A DNA stretch of 64,000 nucleotides, from positions 186,001-250,000 of the forward strand of contig JALMQS010000903.1 of assembly GCA_024734495.1 (NCBI GenBank), given 5' to 3'. The notes under the pieces are model-generated. The model saw only the letters and a list, made by a program, of their open reading frames with translations, ran no database searches and was not told where the DNA came from. Both the position numbers and the translations under genes were made by a program. This document shows, in pieces, positions 19,507-30,800 of this stretch. The first letter of the stretch is position 1. Each line of letters opens with the position of its first letter. The stretch is from Forficula auricularia. Taxonomy: Eukaryota > Arthropoda > Insecta > Dermaptera > Forficulidae.

Positions 19507-20407
19507 TTATAACTATAATAACGTGATTCAAATATGAGTTTTGAAAAACCTATAAATTATACTTATACTTTCCTCCACAATTTCATAAATAAAACAGTAT
19601 TTAGGCCTCAGCACATAATATACCAGCTAATGTATGGAAAACAGGAGGGGTCCAGGGGCAGGGAGGGGCAGCTGCCTAAGCGCAGTGGTGGTAGTCCAGG
19701 TCTGAGGGGGCGCACCCCCCCCCCCTTGGCAAGACCATGGATGATAGATACATTGACAAAAATTTTAAATAAAAATTAATAGGGATAATTGGAATATAAA
19801 ATGCTAGAAATGTTTTTACTCTGTATTTATCATATTATAGTTTAATATTGTTTCAATGAATAGAATGTTTTTTTCTCCAATTAATTTGTGTCCTACTTAC
19901 TTTTCATTGTAAAAATTTGGTTACCTTAATTAAATAATCTCATATTTCCCCTTTAAGATTAATATATCTTTGAATGTCCCTCATAGAGAGATAAATAGCT
20001 TATAATTTAATTAATATATAATACAAATAGATAGTAATTATTCTCTAAATGTGATATCTTAAATTATTTGATAATTTAAACAATACCTACTAACCTTTAT
20101 GAATAGGATAGAATTTTATTGATATCAACAATTCTAAATGGGATACATTATTATTATGCTTAATTATATCTTGCAAATATTTTAATTGAATAAACAAAAA
20201 ACAAATTGTTTAATATTAAAATCTATTAGCCGACTCTATTGCAATTTGAAATGTTTGGCTTAGCGCTGATTGGCTCCTGACACAATCGATGACGTCACAA
20301 TAGCGCCAAACCAAAGGAATTTGAATTTAAAAACAGTACAGTGGAAATAATTTAACGCAAAAACGCTTAACACGAAATAATAATGCGATAAATAAATGAC
20401 TAGGTAT
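19507..20407. other. Mostly AT-rich spacer with one promoter-like patch
   Basis: A GC-rich patch at 19640-19740 contains G and C runs of the kind seen in non-autonomous elements but no recognisable ends. The rest is AT-rich. See the separate entry at 20255-20312. Confidence 0.5.
20255..20312. promoter_or_regulatory. Promoter-like patch: inverted CCAAT box plus CRE palindrome
   Basis: GATTGGCT (inverted CCAAT) is followed about 20 bp later by GATGACGTCAC, which contains the CRE palindrome TGACGTCA. A second such pairing occurs at 61745-61795. No gene follows immediately here, so it may be a transposon promoter. Confidence 0.3.
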
Positions 20408-20661
20408 TTTCCCCCCCCCCCCATTTTGGGTGGTTAGTTTTCGAATTTTTAGACTTATAGAGGCTCACTGATTAAATATATAAAATTTGGTTGAGTTTGG
20501 TATAAGGCCCTCTATATTTTCATTTTTTTGACCCCCTCACCCTCATTTTGGGTGGTTAGTTTTTGCATTTTTAGATTACTGTGTGCCCACTGATTATGTA
20601 TATAAAATATGGTTGAGTTTGCTCAAATGGCCTTCTGTGGGACAACGGATTATATAATGTA
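20408..20661 (-). mobile_element. Helitron-derived tandem repeats, fragment
   Basis: Two repeats of about 115 bp (CCATTTTGGGTGGTTAG, then TTTTGCATTTTTAGA) are in the same family as the internal repeats of the family A Helitrons, in minus orientation. Another Helitron end abuts it at 20662. Confidence 0.6.
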
Positions 20662-21640
20662 CTAGCTGCAAGGCCCGCCTTCGAAGGCCCTCTTGCTAGC
20701 CAGGGGGCACGCCCCCTGGACCCCCCCCCCCCCGCACCATGCCCAACCCCCGCCCCCACACCACCATCCCAACACTCCATTCCACACCCTAACCCACTAA
20801 CACCCCACCCCCAAAACCCCTCCAGCACCCCCGCCCCCGCACCATGCACCCGTTCCAAACCCCCGCCCCCACACCACCACCCGCACCCCACCCACCCCGG
20901 ACTCTACCCCGTGCCCTCCAACCCTGAGCACCACACCCCCGCCTAGCCTCCTGGGCCCCACCCCCGCTATGGCCCCTGGACTCCACCCCGCACCACCCCT
21001 GCACCCCCACCATACTCCGGATCACTCCTCACCCCCCCCCCATTTCACCCCCGCACCCACCCTCCGCACCCAGTTTTTGCATTTCTAGGCTTCTAGAGAC
21101 CCACAGATTCAAAATTTGGTTGGGTTTGGTAGAAGGGTCTAGATTTTCATTTTTGACCCCCCCCCCATTTGGGTGGTTAGTTTTTGCATTTTTAAATTAG
21201 TGTGGGCCCACTGATTATGTATACAAAATTTGGTTGAGTTCGCTCAAATGGCCTAGATTTTTTTATTTTTAACCCCCCCCCCCCCCGCCCACCAATATTT
21301 TGGGTTGAGATGCACCTTAATCTGAATGGACCAAAACTACGTGTGAAATTTGGTTTCGATATTCACATTAGTTTTTGAGCTGGTTCGTCCATAAAAATTT
21401 AGTAACGCACAGACTAACAGACAGAACAATTTTATTATCTCGAAAAATATAATTTTTTCAATGTTCACTTATTAGGGCTTTTTAGTAGACCGTAATGCCA
21501 TATGGTTCCGGCCAATTTTTTTTAGACAAAAAAGTTTCAGCCGTTTTTGAGATACTTCGAAAAAAAGAGGAAAAAACAACTTTTTTCATGCACGATTACA
21601 ATACTTGACCATACCCTCTGTATGGTAAAGTAAAAAAAAA
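20662..21640 (-). mobile_element. Non-autonomous Helitron on the minus strand
   Basis: On the minus strand it ends with a perfect hairpin (GCCTTCGAAGGC) followed by TTGCAGCTAG before T, the Helitron 3' end. Inside it has a G/C-rich block (20715-21070) and the internal repeats of about 110 bp. From 21290 to 21640 it is similar to 62885-63300. The 5' end is not certain; ACTTTACCATAC at about 21625 is the last shared word. Confidence 0.65.
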
Positions 21641-22400
21641 TTTCTTTTAACACCAAACAAAAATCGCTTAACATGAAAAGATTTTGCTTCTCGGAATGAA
21701 TAAGTTATATTTTCCAAAAAAATAATAACTTTTTTATTTGGTTTTGTAAAAAAAAAAAAAAATTACATACATATATAAAATTTTATTAAGTTTTTATTAA
21801 TATTTTAATTCATTTTATTGTTTTTTATATGGATACATAAATTAGGGATAGTACATGATTCTGTTGATAAAAGAATCATGAGGTCACGTGGGCAGGGAGG
21901 CAAACCCCTGAAGTAGGTAGGTAGGGCATCCTTGTTTTTACTCAATTACTGAAAGCCCCGAAAGACAATCAACTTAAAAATTTCTATATGAATGCTAAAA
22001 GTACTGTTCTTTTGACTCAAAATAGAAAAATGTAAGATTCTGGAACCATTTTTTAAAAAGGCCCAAAGTTAAAAAAATTTCTCCAAAACATAGCTATTGG
22101 CCCCACTACTAGTCATTGGCCCAGTCTACATAATTAACGCACATAAACTAAAATAATTTGCATACTATCCTTACGTTTTTATTTATTTTTCCCTTGGAGA
22201 AATAATACGACTCGGCAAAAATTGTTTATCCGCCATACCAGATTTTCTATCATCAAAACATCTTGCCATCACAACTAACATAGATGCCCCGTAATTTAAA
22301 ACTTGTCTCTACGCCTTTTTGACGTTTATATTTCTTATTCTAGTCGTTTAGAGAAGTATGAGCCAATCAATGTATGTGGGCCAATCACTATATCCTATAC
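21641..22400. other. AT-rich spacer
   Basis: No gene or repeat recognised apart from a GTAG/GTAGG run at 21914-21928. Confidence 0.5.
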
Positions 22401-22404
22401 CCTA

Positions 22405-23345
22405 TATGTACTTCTTTCTCTCTGCTATTCATTGTATATATCAACGACTTGATCGTAGCAGAGGAAAATGTGATACTCTTTGCTGACGACACAGCAATAG
22501 TCTATGGGGAAAAACGAGCTACTTCTTTCATCGACCGTGAATACATCGTTACTTGGCGTATCGCGGTGGTTTAAGGAGAACAGCCTCCAGTTAAATATCG
22601 AAAAGACTCAAAACATACAGTTTGGAGAGTATGGATCCGTACAACATAATTTAGGCTTGAATGATTTCGGAGCAATCAGAATTATAGACGAGGTGAAGTT
22701 CTTGGGACTAAATATTGACAGACATCTTCTTCTTCTTCTTCGAGTGCCATACCCGAAACGGGTGTCGGCGCCTCTCCACATATACCTGTGCTGAGTGTGT
22801 TTAGTTGTTTTACACAGATATACAGGACCTACTTTTTAACGCCGGTTCCGAACGGCTAATTTGGAGAGGTGACTAGGCAATTATACTCTTGGTAGGTTGC
22901 CATTACTTTCCAAGAGGAGGCGACTGCAAATATCTATCTGCCGAGACTCGGTCTCGAACCAGCGATCTTCGAGTCAGCGATCCGACACTCTAGCCACTGA
23001 CCCACAGTCACCTCGTCAGACATCTAAGCTGGAGTAATCACATCAATATGATTATACAAAGGGTCAATAAATATGGTTTTCTGATCCGCACTCTTCGACA
23101 TACGGTTCCTCTGAGGGTTCTCTTAAATATTTATTAAGCCTATGTTGAAACCAGTTTGAGATATGGTATAGTAATTTGGGGAGGGTCTACACTTGCTAGA
23201 TTGTTTACTGCACAAAAAAGGTGTGTTAGAGCTATTGAAGGGGCGGGACCGAGAACTCACAGCAAAAGTATCTTCCAAGAATTGAACATTTTAACTGTAT
23301 ATGACGTCTGCGTTATGGAAAGTGTTTTATTTAAAAAAAACACAC
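22405..23345 (+). pseudogene. CR1-type reverse transcriptase remnant
   Basis: Three frames make one protein. LLFIVYINDLIVAEENVILF and ADDTAIVYGEK give the catalytic (F)ADD block. A frameshift near 22505 leads to SRWFKENSLQLNIEKTQNIQ and DEVKFLGLNIDRH (block 7). After the SINE the frame resumes with LSWSNHINMIIQRV, RTLRHTVPLRVLLNIY (then a stop), and SLRYGIVIWGGSTLARLFTA with QKRCVRAIEGAG. The wording resembles CR1/L2-type proteins rather than the Jockey fragment at 12 kb. Endonuclease and early reverse transcriptase blocks are absent. The frameshift, a stop and the insertion make it dead. Confidence 0.82.
22728..23016 (-). mobile_element. tRNA-derived SINE with 9-bp target duplication
   Basis: It is flanked by the exact duplication CAGACATCT (22719-22727 and 23017-23025). 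On the minus strand it starts with a tRNA-like head: A-box TGGGTCAGTGG and B-box GGTTCGAGACC 33 bp apart. A tRNA-unrelated body follows, ending in an (AAG)n tail (22728-22742 on the plus strand reads CTT repeats). The total is 289 bp. It is transcribed by RNA polymerase III from the internal promoter and mobilised by a non-LTR partner, which I cannot identify. Confidence 0.9.
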
Positions 23346-23850
23346 CCAGAACTTTTTCATAAAAATATCTTTAGTCACGAATATAACACTAGATGCAGGA
23401 ATGATCTGAGGATAAATGCCAGTTGATTGTCTTTGACATTAAAAAGCCCAGTTAATAACGTCATAAAAATTTACAATAAGGTACCTTTAGAAATTAAGAG
23501 TTTGCCAACGCTCTTTCTTTTGAAGACAAAACTAAAATGCTTCTTGCTAACTCTAAATCTCTATAGACTGGACGAGTTGTAGGCATAATTTATAATTTGT
23601 GAATTAAGATATATTTTTGTATTTGTGTGTTGTTCTTTTGTTTTCTTTTTTATGTTAAAGAAAAGAAAAAAAAATGTTAATTTTAACTATTAATCTTTAT
23701 AAACTTTTAAGATATATTTGTATATTTGTGTGCTTTTGATCTTTGTTCTTTGTTGTACTTCTAATGCATGAGAATCACAATTTTGTAATTCTAAAAAACT
23801 TTTTGTATACTGTATTTGTATTGACAGTCTATTCAAAAATAAATAAATAT

Positions 23851-24072
23851 TCCTATCTATAATACCAAAGAAGTACACACCTACCCGGTAGGTACCCAGA
23901 TATTAATATTTTATTCACGATCTCAAATTAATTTAAAAAATGCAACGTGTAATCTTGGAATGGAATATCATATGTGAAATCTATAGATTTTTTCTCATAA
24001 TAATTTGTTCGAATTTTTATCCCAACAACCATTTAATTTAGAAAAAAATATGCACTTAAGCAATTGTATTTA
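23851..24072. other. Spacer with a short word shared with 52350
   Basis: GTACACACCTACCCG at about 23871 recurs at about 52362 in the same orientation, preceded by A-rich sequence and followed by TACCCA-TATTAA-like sequence. The origin is unknown. Confidence 0.4.
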
Positions 24073-24885
24073 TCTACTCTTATTAAACGAGCAAAAATTG
24101 TATATTTATTTATTTGTTTATATATTTGTATCTTGGTTATATTTTGAAAACGACTCTACCGATTTTGATGAAATTCACGGGTTAGGGGGTTTTTTGGGTG
24201 ACAATTCGATCTGTCACGGTCTCATCTTCGACAAAATTGTTTTTGATGGGTTTATTCGTAATCAAATTAATTATTCTCAGTTAGACAAATCCCATTCTTA
24301 GGGTTTTAAAAAAAGGTTTCCTTTTCCTTTTATACCCAGGCGGACAATGGGTTGTTTGTTTCATTGTTCTAAAAGGCCTTGAAGAAGTATTGTGATTGTG
24401 GATTTTAACATATTTTGTTCTCCCTAAACGTTAGAAATATTAATAAACGTTTTATAATTGTATTTATAAAGAACTTTATTTATTTAATAGAATAAAAAAT
24501 AATCAAGAATTTATTTAAAAATATATTTCGCATAAGCAGGTCTCAATTTTCTGAAAAAACAACACATTTTGATAGGTTTTATTTATTAATTGGATGAATA
24601 AAAATGAATCATATGGTTGAATCAAAACAGGTTCAGAAGGTGGGGCGCAGTGGTGGGAAATCCGGGGGTAGGGAGAGGTTTCGGGGTGGGGTCGAGCGGG
24701 GTGGAGGTGGGGGGGGTCTACATTGGGCGACTATTATATAATTTTGTATTTTTTTAATTTGAAAGCGGCTCTCAAATAAAAATCGACTTTTATATCAGAA
24801 TTTTAAATTAAAAATAATATTAAAATAAAGCTTTTAACTGAAGGAAGAAGTTACCGAGCATCGCTCGGGGCCTCCAGGTACTTAC
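24073..24885 (+). mobile_element. Non-autonomous Helitron, family B, short form
   Basis: It starts with TCTACTCTTATTAAACGAGC after an A and ends with the hairpin CCGAGCATCGCTCGG, then GCCTCCAGGTACTTA. The intact partner at 62243-63956 ends GGTACTAA-T, so this copy has a changed last base pattern. Relative to that partner it lacks an internal segment of about 420 bp. The reading frame over its 5' part is also open in the partner, but the sequence is the standard non-coding Helitron leader. Confidence 0.8.
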
Positions 24886-25990
24886 TTATTAAATTATTAT
24901 ACTAATAATACTTAGAGAGAAAAGTTTCCCTTGTATTTTCAGTCGAATATAAATATTTCAAATTTCATATATAATAATATAATATTATTTGCATAAATTT
25001 TGAATGAATTTTACTTATTAATTTAAAAAAGTAATATTTTTTATCATATTTTGAGTTTTAGAAATTGAAAATGATCATTAATGTGTATTATATATGTAAT
25101 AATTCATGCAAATGTAATATTATTATATATGATTATATCTCAATAGTTAATTTATACACAGAGACATAGACAGCTGTTTAGCGAAACAGGGGGCACCACG
25201 AGTAGGCAGCTGTCACCACCCCCCACATGGATAGATAAATAAATAATAATAAAAAGGAATATAATTTTGATCGCAAATTATAAATATATAATATCTAAAT
25301 ATATCTATAATATATAAATATATAATATATATATAATATCATACTCATAGAGTGATATTTGTAAAATTTTTAAATATTTTCTTTATTTTCAAATGTCCTA
25401 TACAATTTGAAAGCCGAAAATAATTAAAATCTCAAGGTTAGATACGTATTTTGAAACAAATAGGAGACATTATATTTGTAACAGAATACGTCTAGACTTG
25501 AGATAAGTAATTGTTAAAAGACCTTGTACGAATCAAATACCAGTACAATGTCTCCAATACTGCAATTTGATTCGTATCAAAGTCTTGAACATTGGTAATT
25601 TTGTATAAAAATTTTATCAAATATTTGTTAAGAAACAAATATAGAAAAATTTATAACGTCTAAGTATGATGAGAGAAAGTTCGATATTGAGTTGTGCATA
25701 AAATCAGAAAAAGAAAATAATTAGATTGAAGTATCGAGGGGAAAATTTAAAAAGAAGGGGGATAATTTTGAAAAATGTATTATTTATTATTTATTCTTGA
25801 ATGTTATTTTTTTAAACGAAATTGAAATTGTATTTATCTATCCATGTGAAATAAATTTATTAAACTGAAAATATAAAGACGAAATTACTCGGAAAAAATT
25901 TAGACAAAAAAAGAAAAGTTTACAAAATTGGATATAGATAATTTTGAAAAATAATTAATTTATTTTTTGTACTTAATAATTTAATAAAAA
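24886..25990. other. AT-rich flank left of the satellite, small inverted repeats
   Basis: No gene is seen. Imperfect short inverted repeats occur at 25431-25503 (ATACGT...CTTGAG arms) and 25519-25585 (GTACGAATCAAAT against ATTTGATTCGTA). TATA-rich low-complexity sequence lies at 25290-25345. Confidence 0.5.
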
Positions 25991-27538
25991 TGTTAGTAAA
26001 ATAATTTAGTGAATTTAAAGTAATATTATAGACTAATAAATAGAAATATTACCTTAACAGCCAACATCTCGTGTTTCGACCTGCGATGTTGACCCCACAG
26101 TACCACTCTGACACTCGCGCACAATAAAAAATATACTCGCGATTCACTTCGAGATGGAAAGAGTAAGGAATTTACGGGAAAATGGATAAAAGGATAAAAA
26201 GATTATGAATTTGATTTTCCAGGACATAAGAAAATCAAATACTTAATCTAGTAAATGTTAATATTAGTAGGACGAACGCTTACCTGGAAAAAGAAAAAAA
26301 GAAATCATTAGTAAAAATAATTTAGTGAATTTAAAGTAATATAGAATATTAAATAGATATATTACCTTAACAGCCAACGTCTCGTGTTTCGACCTGCGAT
26401 GCTGACCCCACAGTATCACTCTGATACTCGCGCACAATAAAAAATATACTCGCGAATCACTTCGAGATTGAAAGAGTAAGGAATTTACTGGAAAATGGAT
26501 AAAAGGCTAAAAAGATTAAGAATTTGATTTTCCAGGACATAAGAATATCAAATACTTAATCTAGTAAATGTTAATATTAGTAGGACGAACACTTACCTGG
26601 AAATAGAAAAAAAGAAATCATTAGTAAAATAATTTAGTGAATTTAAAGTAATATAGAATATTAAATAGATATATTACCTTAACAGCCAACGTCTCGTGTT
26701 TCGACCTGCGATGCTGACCCCACAGTAACACTCTGACACTCGCGCACAATAAAAAATATACTCGCGATTCACTTCGAGATGGAAAGAGTAAGGAATTTAC
26801 GGGAAAATGGATAAAAGGCTAAAAAGATTAAGAATTTGATTTTCCAGGACATAAGAATATCAAATACTTAATCTAGTAAATGTTAATATTAGTAGGACGA
26901 CCAGCTACCTGGAAATAGAAAGAAAAAGAAATTATTAGTAAAATAATTTAGTGAATTTAAAGTAATATAGAATATTGAATAGATATATTACCTTAACAGC
27001 CAACGTCTCGTGTTTCGACCTGCGATGCTGACCCCACAGTAACACTCTGACACTCGCGCACAATAAAAAATATACTCGCGATTCACTTCGAGATGGAAAG
27101 AGTCAGGAATTTACGGGAAAATGGATAAAAGGTTAAAAAGATTAAGAATTTGATTTTCCAGGGCATAAGAAAATCAAATACTTAATCTAGTAAATGTTAA
27201 TATTAGTAGGACGAGCACTTACCTGGAAATAGAAAAAAAAGAAATTATTAGTAAAATAATTTAGTGAATTTAAAGTAATAATATAGACTATTAAATAGAA
27301 ATATTACCTTAACAGCCAACGTCTCGTGTTTCGACCTGCGATGTTGACCCCACAGTAACACTCTGACACTCGCGCACAATAAAAAATATACTCGCGATTC
27401 ACTTCGAGATGGAAAGAGTAAGGAATTTACGGGAAAATGGATAAAAGGCTAAAAAGATTAAGAATTTGATTTTCCAGGACATAAGAAAATCAAATACTTA
27501 ATCTAGTAAATGTTAATATTAGTAGGACGAACACTTAC

Positions 27539-27850
27539 CTGGAAATAGAAAAAAAGAAATCATTAGTAAAATAATTTAGTGAATTTAAAGTAATATAGAA
27601 TATTAAATAGATATATTACCTTAACAGCCAACGTCTCGTGTTTCGACCTGCGATGTTGACCCCACAGTAACACTCTGACACTCGCGCACAATAAAAAATA
27701 TACTCGCGATTCACTTCGAGATGGAAAGAGTAAGGAATTTACGGGAAAATGGATAAAAGGCTAAAAAGATTAAGAATTTGATTTTCCAGGACATAAGAAA
27801 ATCAAATACTTAATCTAGTAAATGTTAATATTAGTAGGACGAACACTTAC
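27539..27850 (-). other. One satellite monomer shown as an exon/intron-like unit with ratchet splice site
   Basis: Example monomer on the minus strand. At 27850 an acceptor (TTTCTATTTCCAG) is fused to a donor (GTAAGTG), the form of a recursive splice site with a zero-length exon. After 231 nt comes a second donor, GTTAAG|GTAATA (27620/27619). An 81-nt interval follows, which ends in the next acceptor (27539) and has TACTAAT with its branch-point-like A about 24 nt upstream and a long pyrimidine tract between. All elements recur in nearly every monomer. All three frames of the 231-nt segment hit stops within 40 nt, so it is not protein-coding. Whether any of this is transcribed is unknown. Confidence 0.5.
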
Positions 27851-30800
27851 CTGGAAATAGAAAAAAAGAAATCATTAGTAAAATAATTTAGTGAATTTAA
27901 AGTAATATAGAATATTAAATAGATATATTACCTTAACAGCCAACGTCTCGTGTTTCGACCTGCGATGTTGACCCCACAGTAACACTCTGACACTCGCGCA
28001 CAATAAAAAATATACTCGCGATTCACTTCGAGATGGAAAGAGTAAGGAATTTACGGGAAAATGGATAAAAGGATAAAAAGAATAAGAATTTGATTTTCCA
28101 GAACATAAGAAAATCAAATACTTAATCTAGTAAATGTTAATATTAGTAGGACGAACACTTACCTGGAAATAGAAAAAAAGAAATCATTAGTAAAATAATT
28201 TAGTGAATTTAAAGTAATATAGAATATTAAATAGATATATTACCTTAACAGCCAACGTCTCGTGTTTCGACCTGCGATGTTGACCCCACAGTAACACTCT
28301 GACACTCGCGCACAATAAAAAATATACTCGCGATTCACTTCGAGATGGAAAGAGTAAGGAATTTACGGGAAAATGGATAAAAGGCTAAAAAGATTAAGAA
28401 TTTGATTTTCCAGGACATAAGAAAATCAAATACTTAATCTAGTAAATGTTAATATTAGTAGGACGAACACTTACCTGGAAATAGAAAAAAGAAATCATTA
28501 GTAAAATAATTTAGTGAATTTAAAGTAATATAGAATATTAAATAGATATATTACCTTAACAGCCAACGTCTCGTGTTTCGACCTGCGATGTTGACCCCAC
28601 AGTAACACTCTGACACTCGCGCACAATAAAAAATATACTCGCGATTCACTTCGAGATGGAAAGAGTAAGGAATTTACGGGAAAATGGATAAAAGGCTAAA
28701 AAGATTAAGAATTTGATTTTCCAGGACATAAGAAAATCAAATACTTAATCTAGTAAATGTTAATATTAGTAGGACGAACACTTACCTGGAAATAGAAAAA
28801 AAGAAATCATTAGTAAAATAATTTAGTGAATTTAAAGTAATATAGCTGTATTAAATAGATATATTACCTTAACAGCCAACGTCTCGTGTTTCGACCTGCG
28901 ATGTTGACCCCACAGTAACACTCTGACACTCGCGCACAATAAAAAATATACTCGCGATTCACTTCGAGATGGAAAGAGTAAGGAATTTACGGGAAAATGG
29001 ATAAAAGGCTAAAAAAGATTAAGAATTTGATTTTCCAGGACATAAGAAAATCAAATACTTAATCTAGTAAATGTTAATATTAGTAGGACGAACACTTACC
29101 TGGAAATAGAAAAAAAGAAATCATTAGTAAAATAATTTAGTGAATTTAAAGTAATATAGAGTATTAAATAGATATATTACCTTAACAGCCAACGTCTCGT
29201 GTTTCGACCTGCGATGTTGACCCCACAGTAACAATCTGACACTCGCGCACAATAAAAAATATACTCGCGATTCACTTCGAGATGGAAAGAGTAAGGAATT
29301 TACGGGAAAATGGATAAAAGGCTAAAAAGATTAAGAATTTGATTTTCCAGGACATAAGAAAATCAAATACTTAATCTAGTAAATGTTAATATTAGTAGGA
29401 CGAACACTTACCTGGAAATAGAAAAAAAAGAAATTATTAGTAAAATAATTTAGTGAATTTAAAGTAATATAGAGTATTAAATAGATATATTACCTTAACA
29501 GCCAACGTCTCGTGTTTCGACCTGCGATGTTGACCCCACAGTAACACTCTGACACTCGCGCACAATAAAAAATATACTCGCGATTCACTTCGAGATGGAA
29601 AGAGTAAGGAATTTACGGGAAAATGGATAAAAGGCTAAAAAAGATTAAGAATTTGATTTTCCAGGACATAAGAAAATCAAATACTTAATCTAGTAAATGT
29701 TAATATTAGTAGGACGAACACTTACCTGGAAATAGAAAAAAAGAAATCATTAGTAAAATAATTTAGTGAATTTAAAGTAATATAGAGTATTAGATAGATA
29801 TATTACCTTAACAGCCAACGTCTCGTGTTTCGACCTGCGATGTTGACCCCACAGTAACAATCTGACACTCGCGCACAATAAAAAATATACTCGCGATTCA
29901 CTTCGAGATGGAAAGAGTAAGGAATATACGGGAAAATGGATAAAAGGCTAAAAAGATTAAGAATTTGATTTTCCAGGATATAAGAAAATCAAATACTTAA
30001 TCTAGTAAATGTTAATATTAGTAGGACGAACACTTACCTGGAAATAGAAAAAAAGAAATCATTAGTAAAATAATTTAGTGAATTTAAAGTAATATAGTGT
30101 ATTAGATAGATATATTACCTTAACAGACAACGTCTCGTGTTTCGACCTGCGATGTTGACCCCACAGTAACAATCTGACACTCGCGCACAATAAAAAATAT
30201 ACTCGCGATTCACTTCGAGATGGAAAGAGTAAGGAATATACGGGAAAATGGATAAAAGGCTAAAAAGATTAAGAATTTGATTTTCCAGGACATAAGAAAA
30301 TCAAATACTTAATCTAGTAAATGTTAATATTAGTAGGACGAACACTTACCTGGAAATAGAAAAAAAGAAATCATTAGTAAAATAATTTAGTGAATTTAAA
30401 GTAATATAGAGTATTAGATAGATATATTACCTTAACAGCCAACGTCTCGTGTTTCGACCTGCGATGTTGACCCCACAGTAACAATCTGACACTCGCGCAC
30501 AATAAAAAATATACTCGCGATTCACTTCGAGATGGAAAGAGTAAGGAATATACGGGAAAATGGATAAAAGGCTAAAAAGATTAAGAATTTGATTTTCCAG
30601 GACATAAGAAAATCAAATACTTAATCTAGTAAATGTTAATATTAGTAGGACGAACACTTACCTGGAAATAGAAAAAAAGAAATCATTAGTAAAATAATTT
30701 AGTGAATTTAAAGTAATATAGAGTATTAGATAGATATATTACCTTAACAGCCAACGTCTCGTGTTTCGACCTGCGATGTTGACCCCACAGTAACAATCTG

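Larger units (their letters stand above)
22405..23850 (+). mobile_element. 5'-truncated CR1-group non-LTR retrotransposon, split by a SINE
   Basis: It comprises reverse transcriptase C-terminal sequence, a long AT-rich 3' region (23585-23835) and a short AATAAATAAATA tail. The 3' region contains two copies of a motif like AAGATATATTTxTGTATxTGTGTG (23612-23632, 23709-23731). A SINE (22728-23016) sits inside the reverse transcriptase; removing it restores the reading order. Confidence 0.75.

Noticed and set aside
19640..19740. Possible hAT element with GGGGTCCAGGGGCAGGG-type end
   Set aside because: No matching inverted end or 8-bp duplication could be found.
24005..24301. Open frame also open in the Helitron copy at 63728-63931
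   Set aside because: The shared peptide is the translation of the standard non-coding Helitron leader; the copies differ by compensating indels and the upstream residues differ completely.
27400..27800. Plus-strand mini-intron in each monomer (AGA|GTAAGG to TTTTCCAG|GAC, about 60 nt)
   Set aside because: The signals are plausible, but the plus strand lacks a clear branch site in the interval, and the shortened monomers in the higher-order repeat do not remove exactly this segment, so they give no sign of splicing.
27875..28117. 80-residue reading frame inside a satellite monomer, repeated at 36300-36542
   Set aside because: It is open only in monomers with particular variants; other monomers carry stops in the same frame, so it is not under coding constraint.
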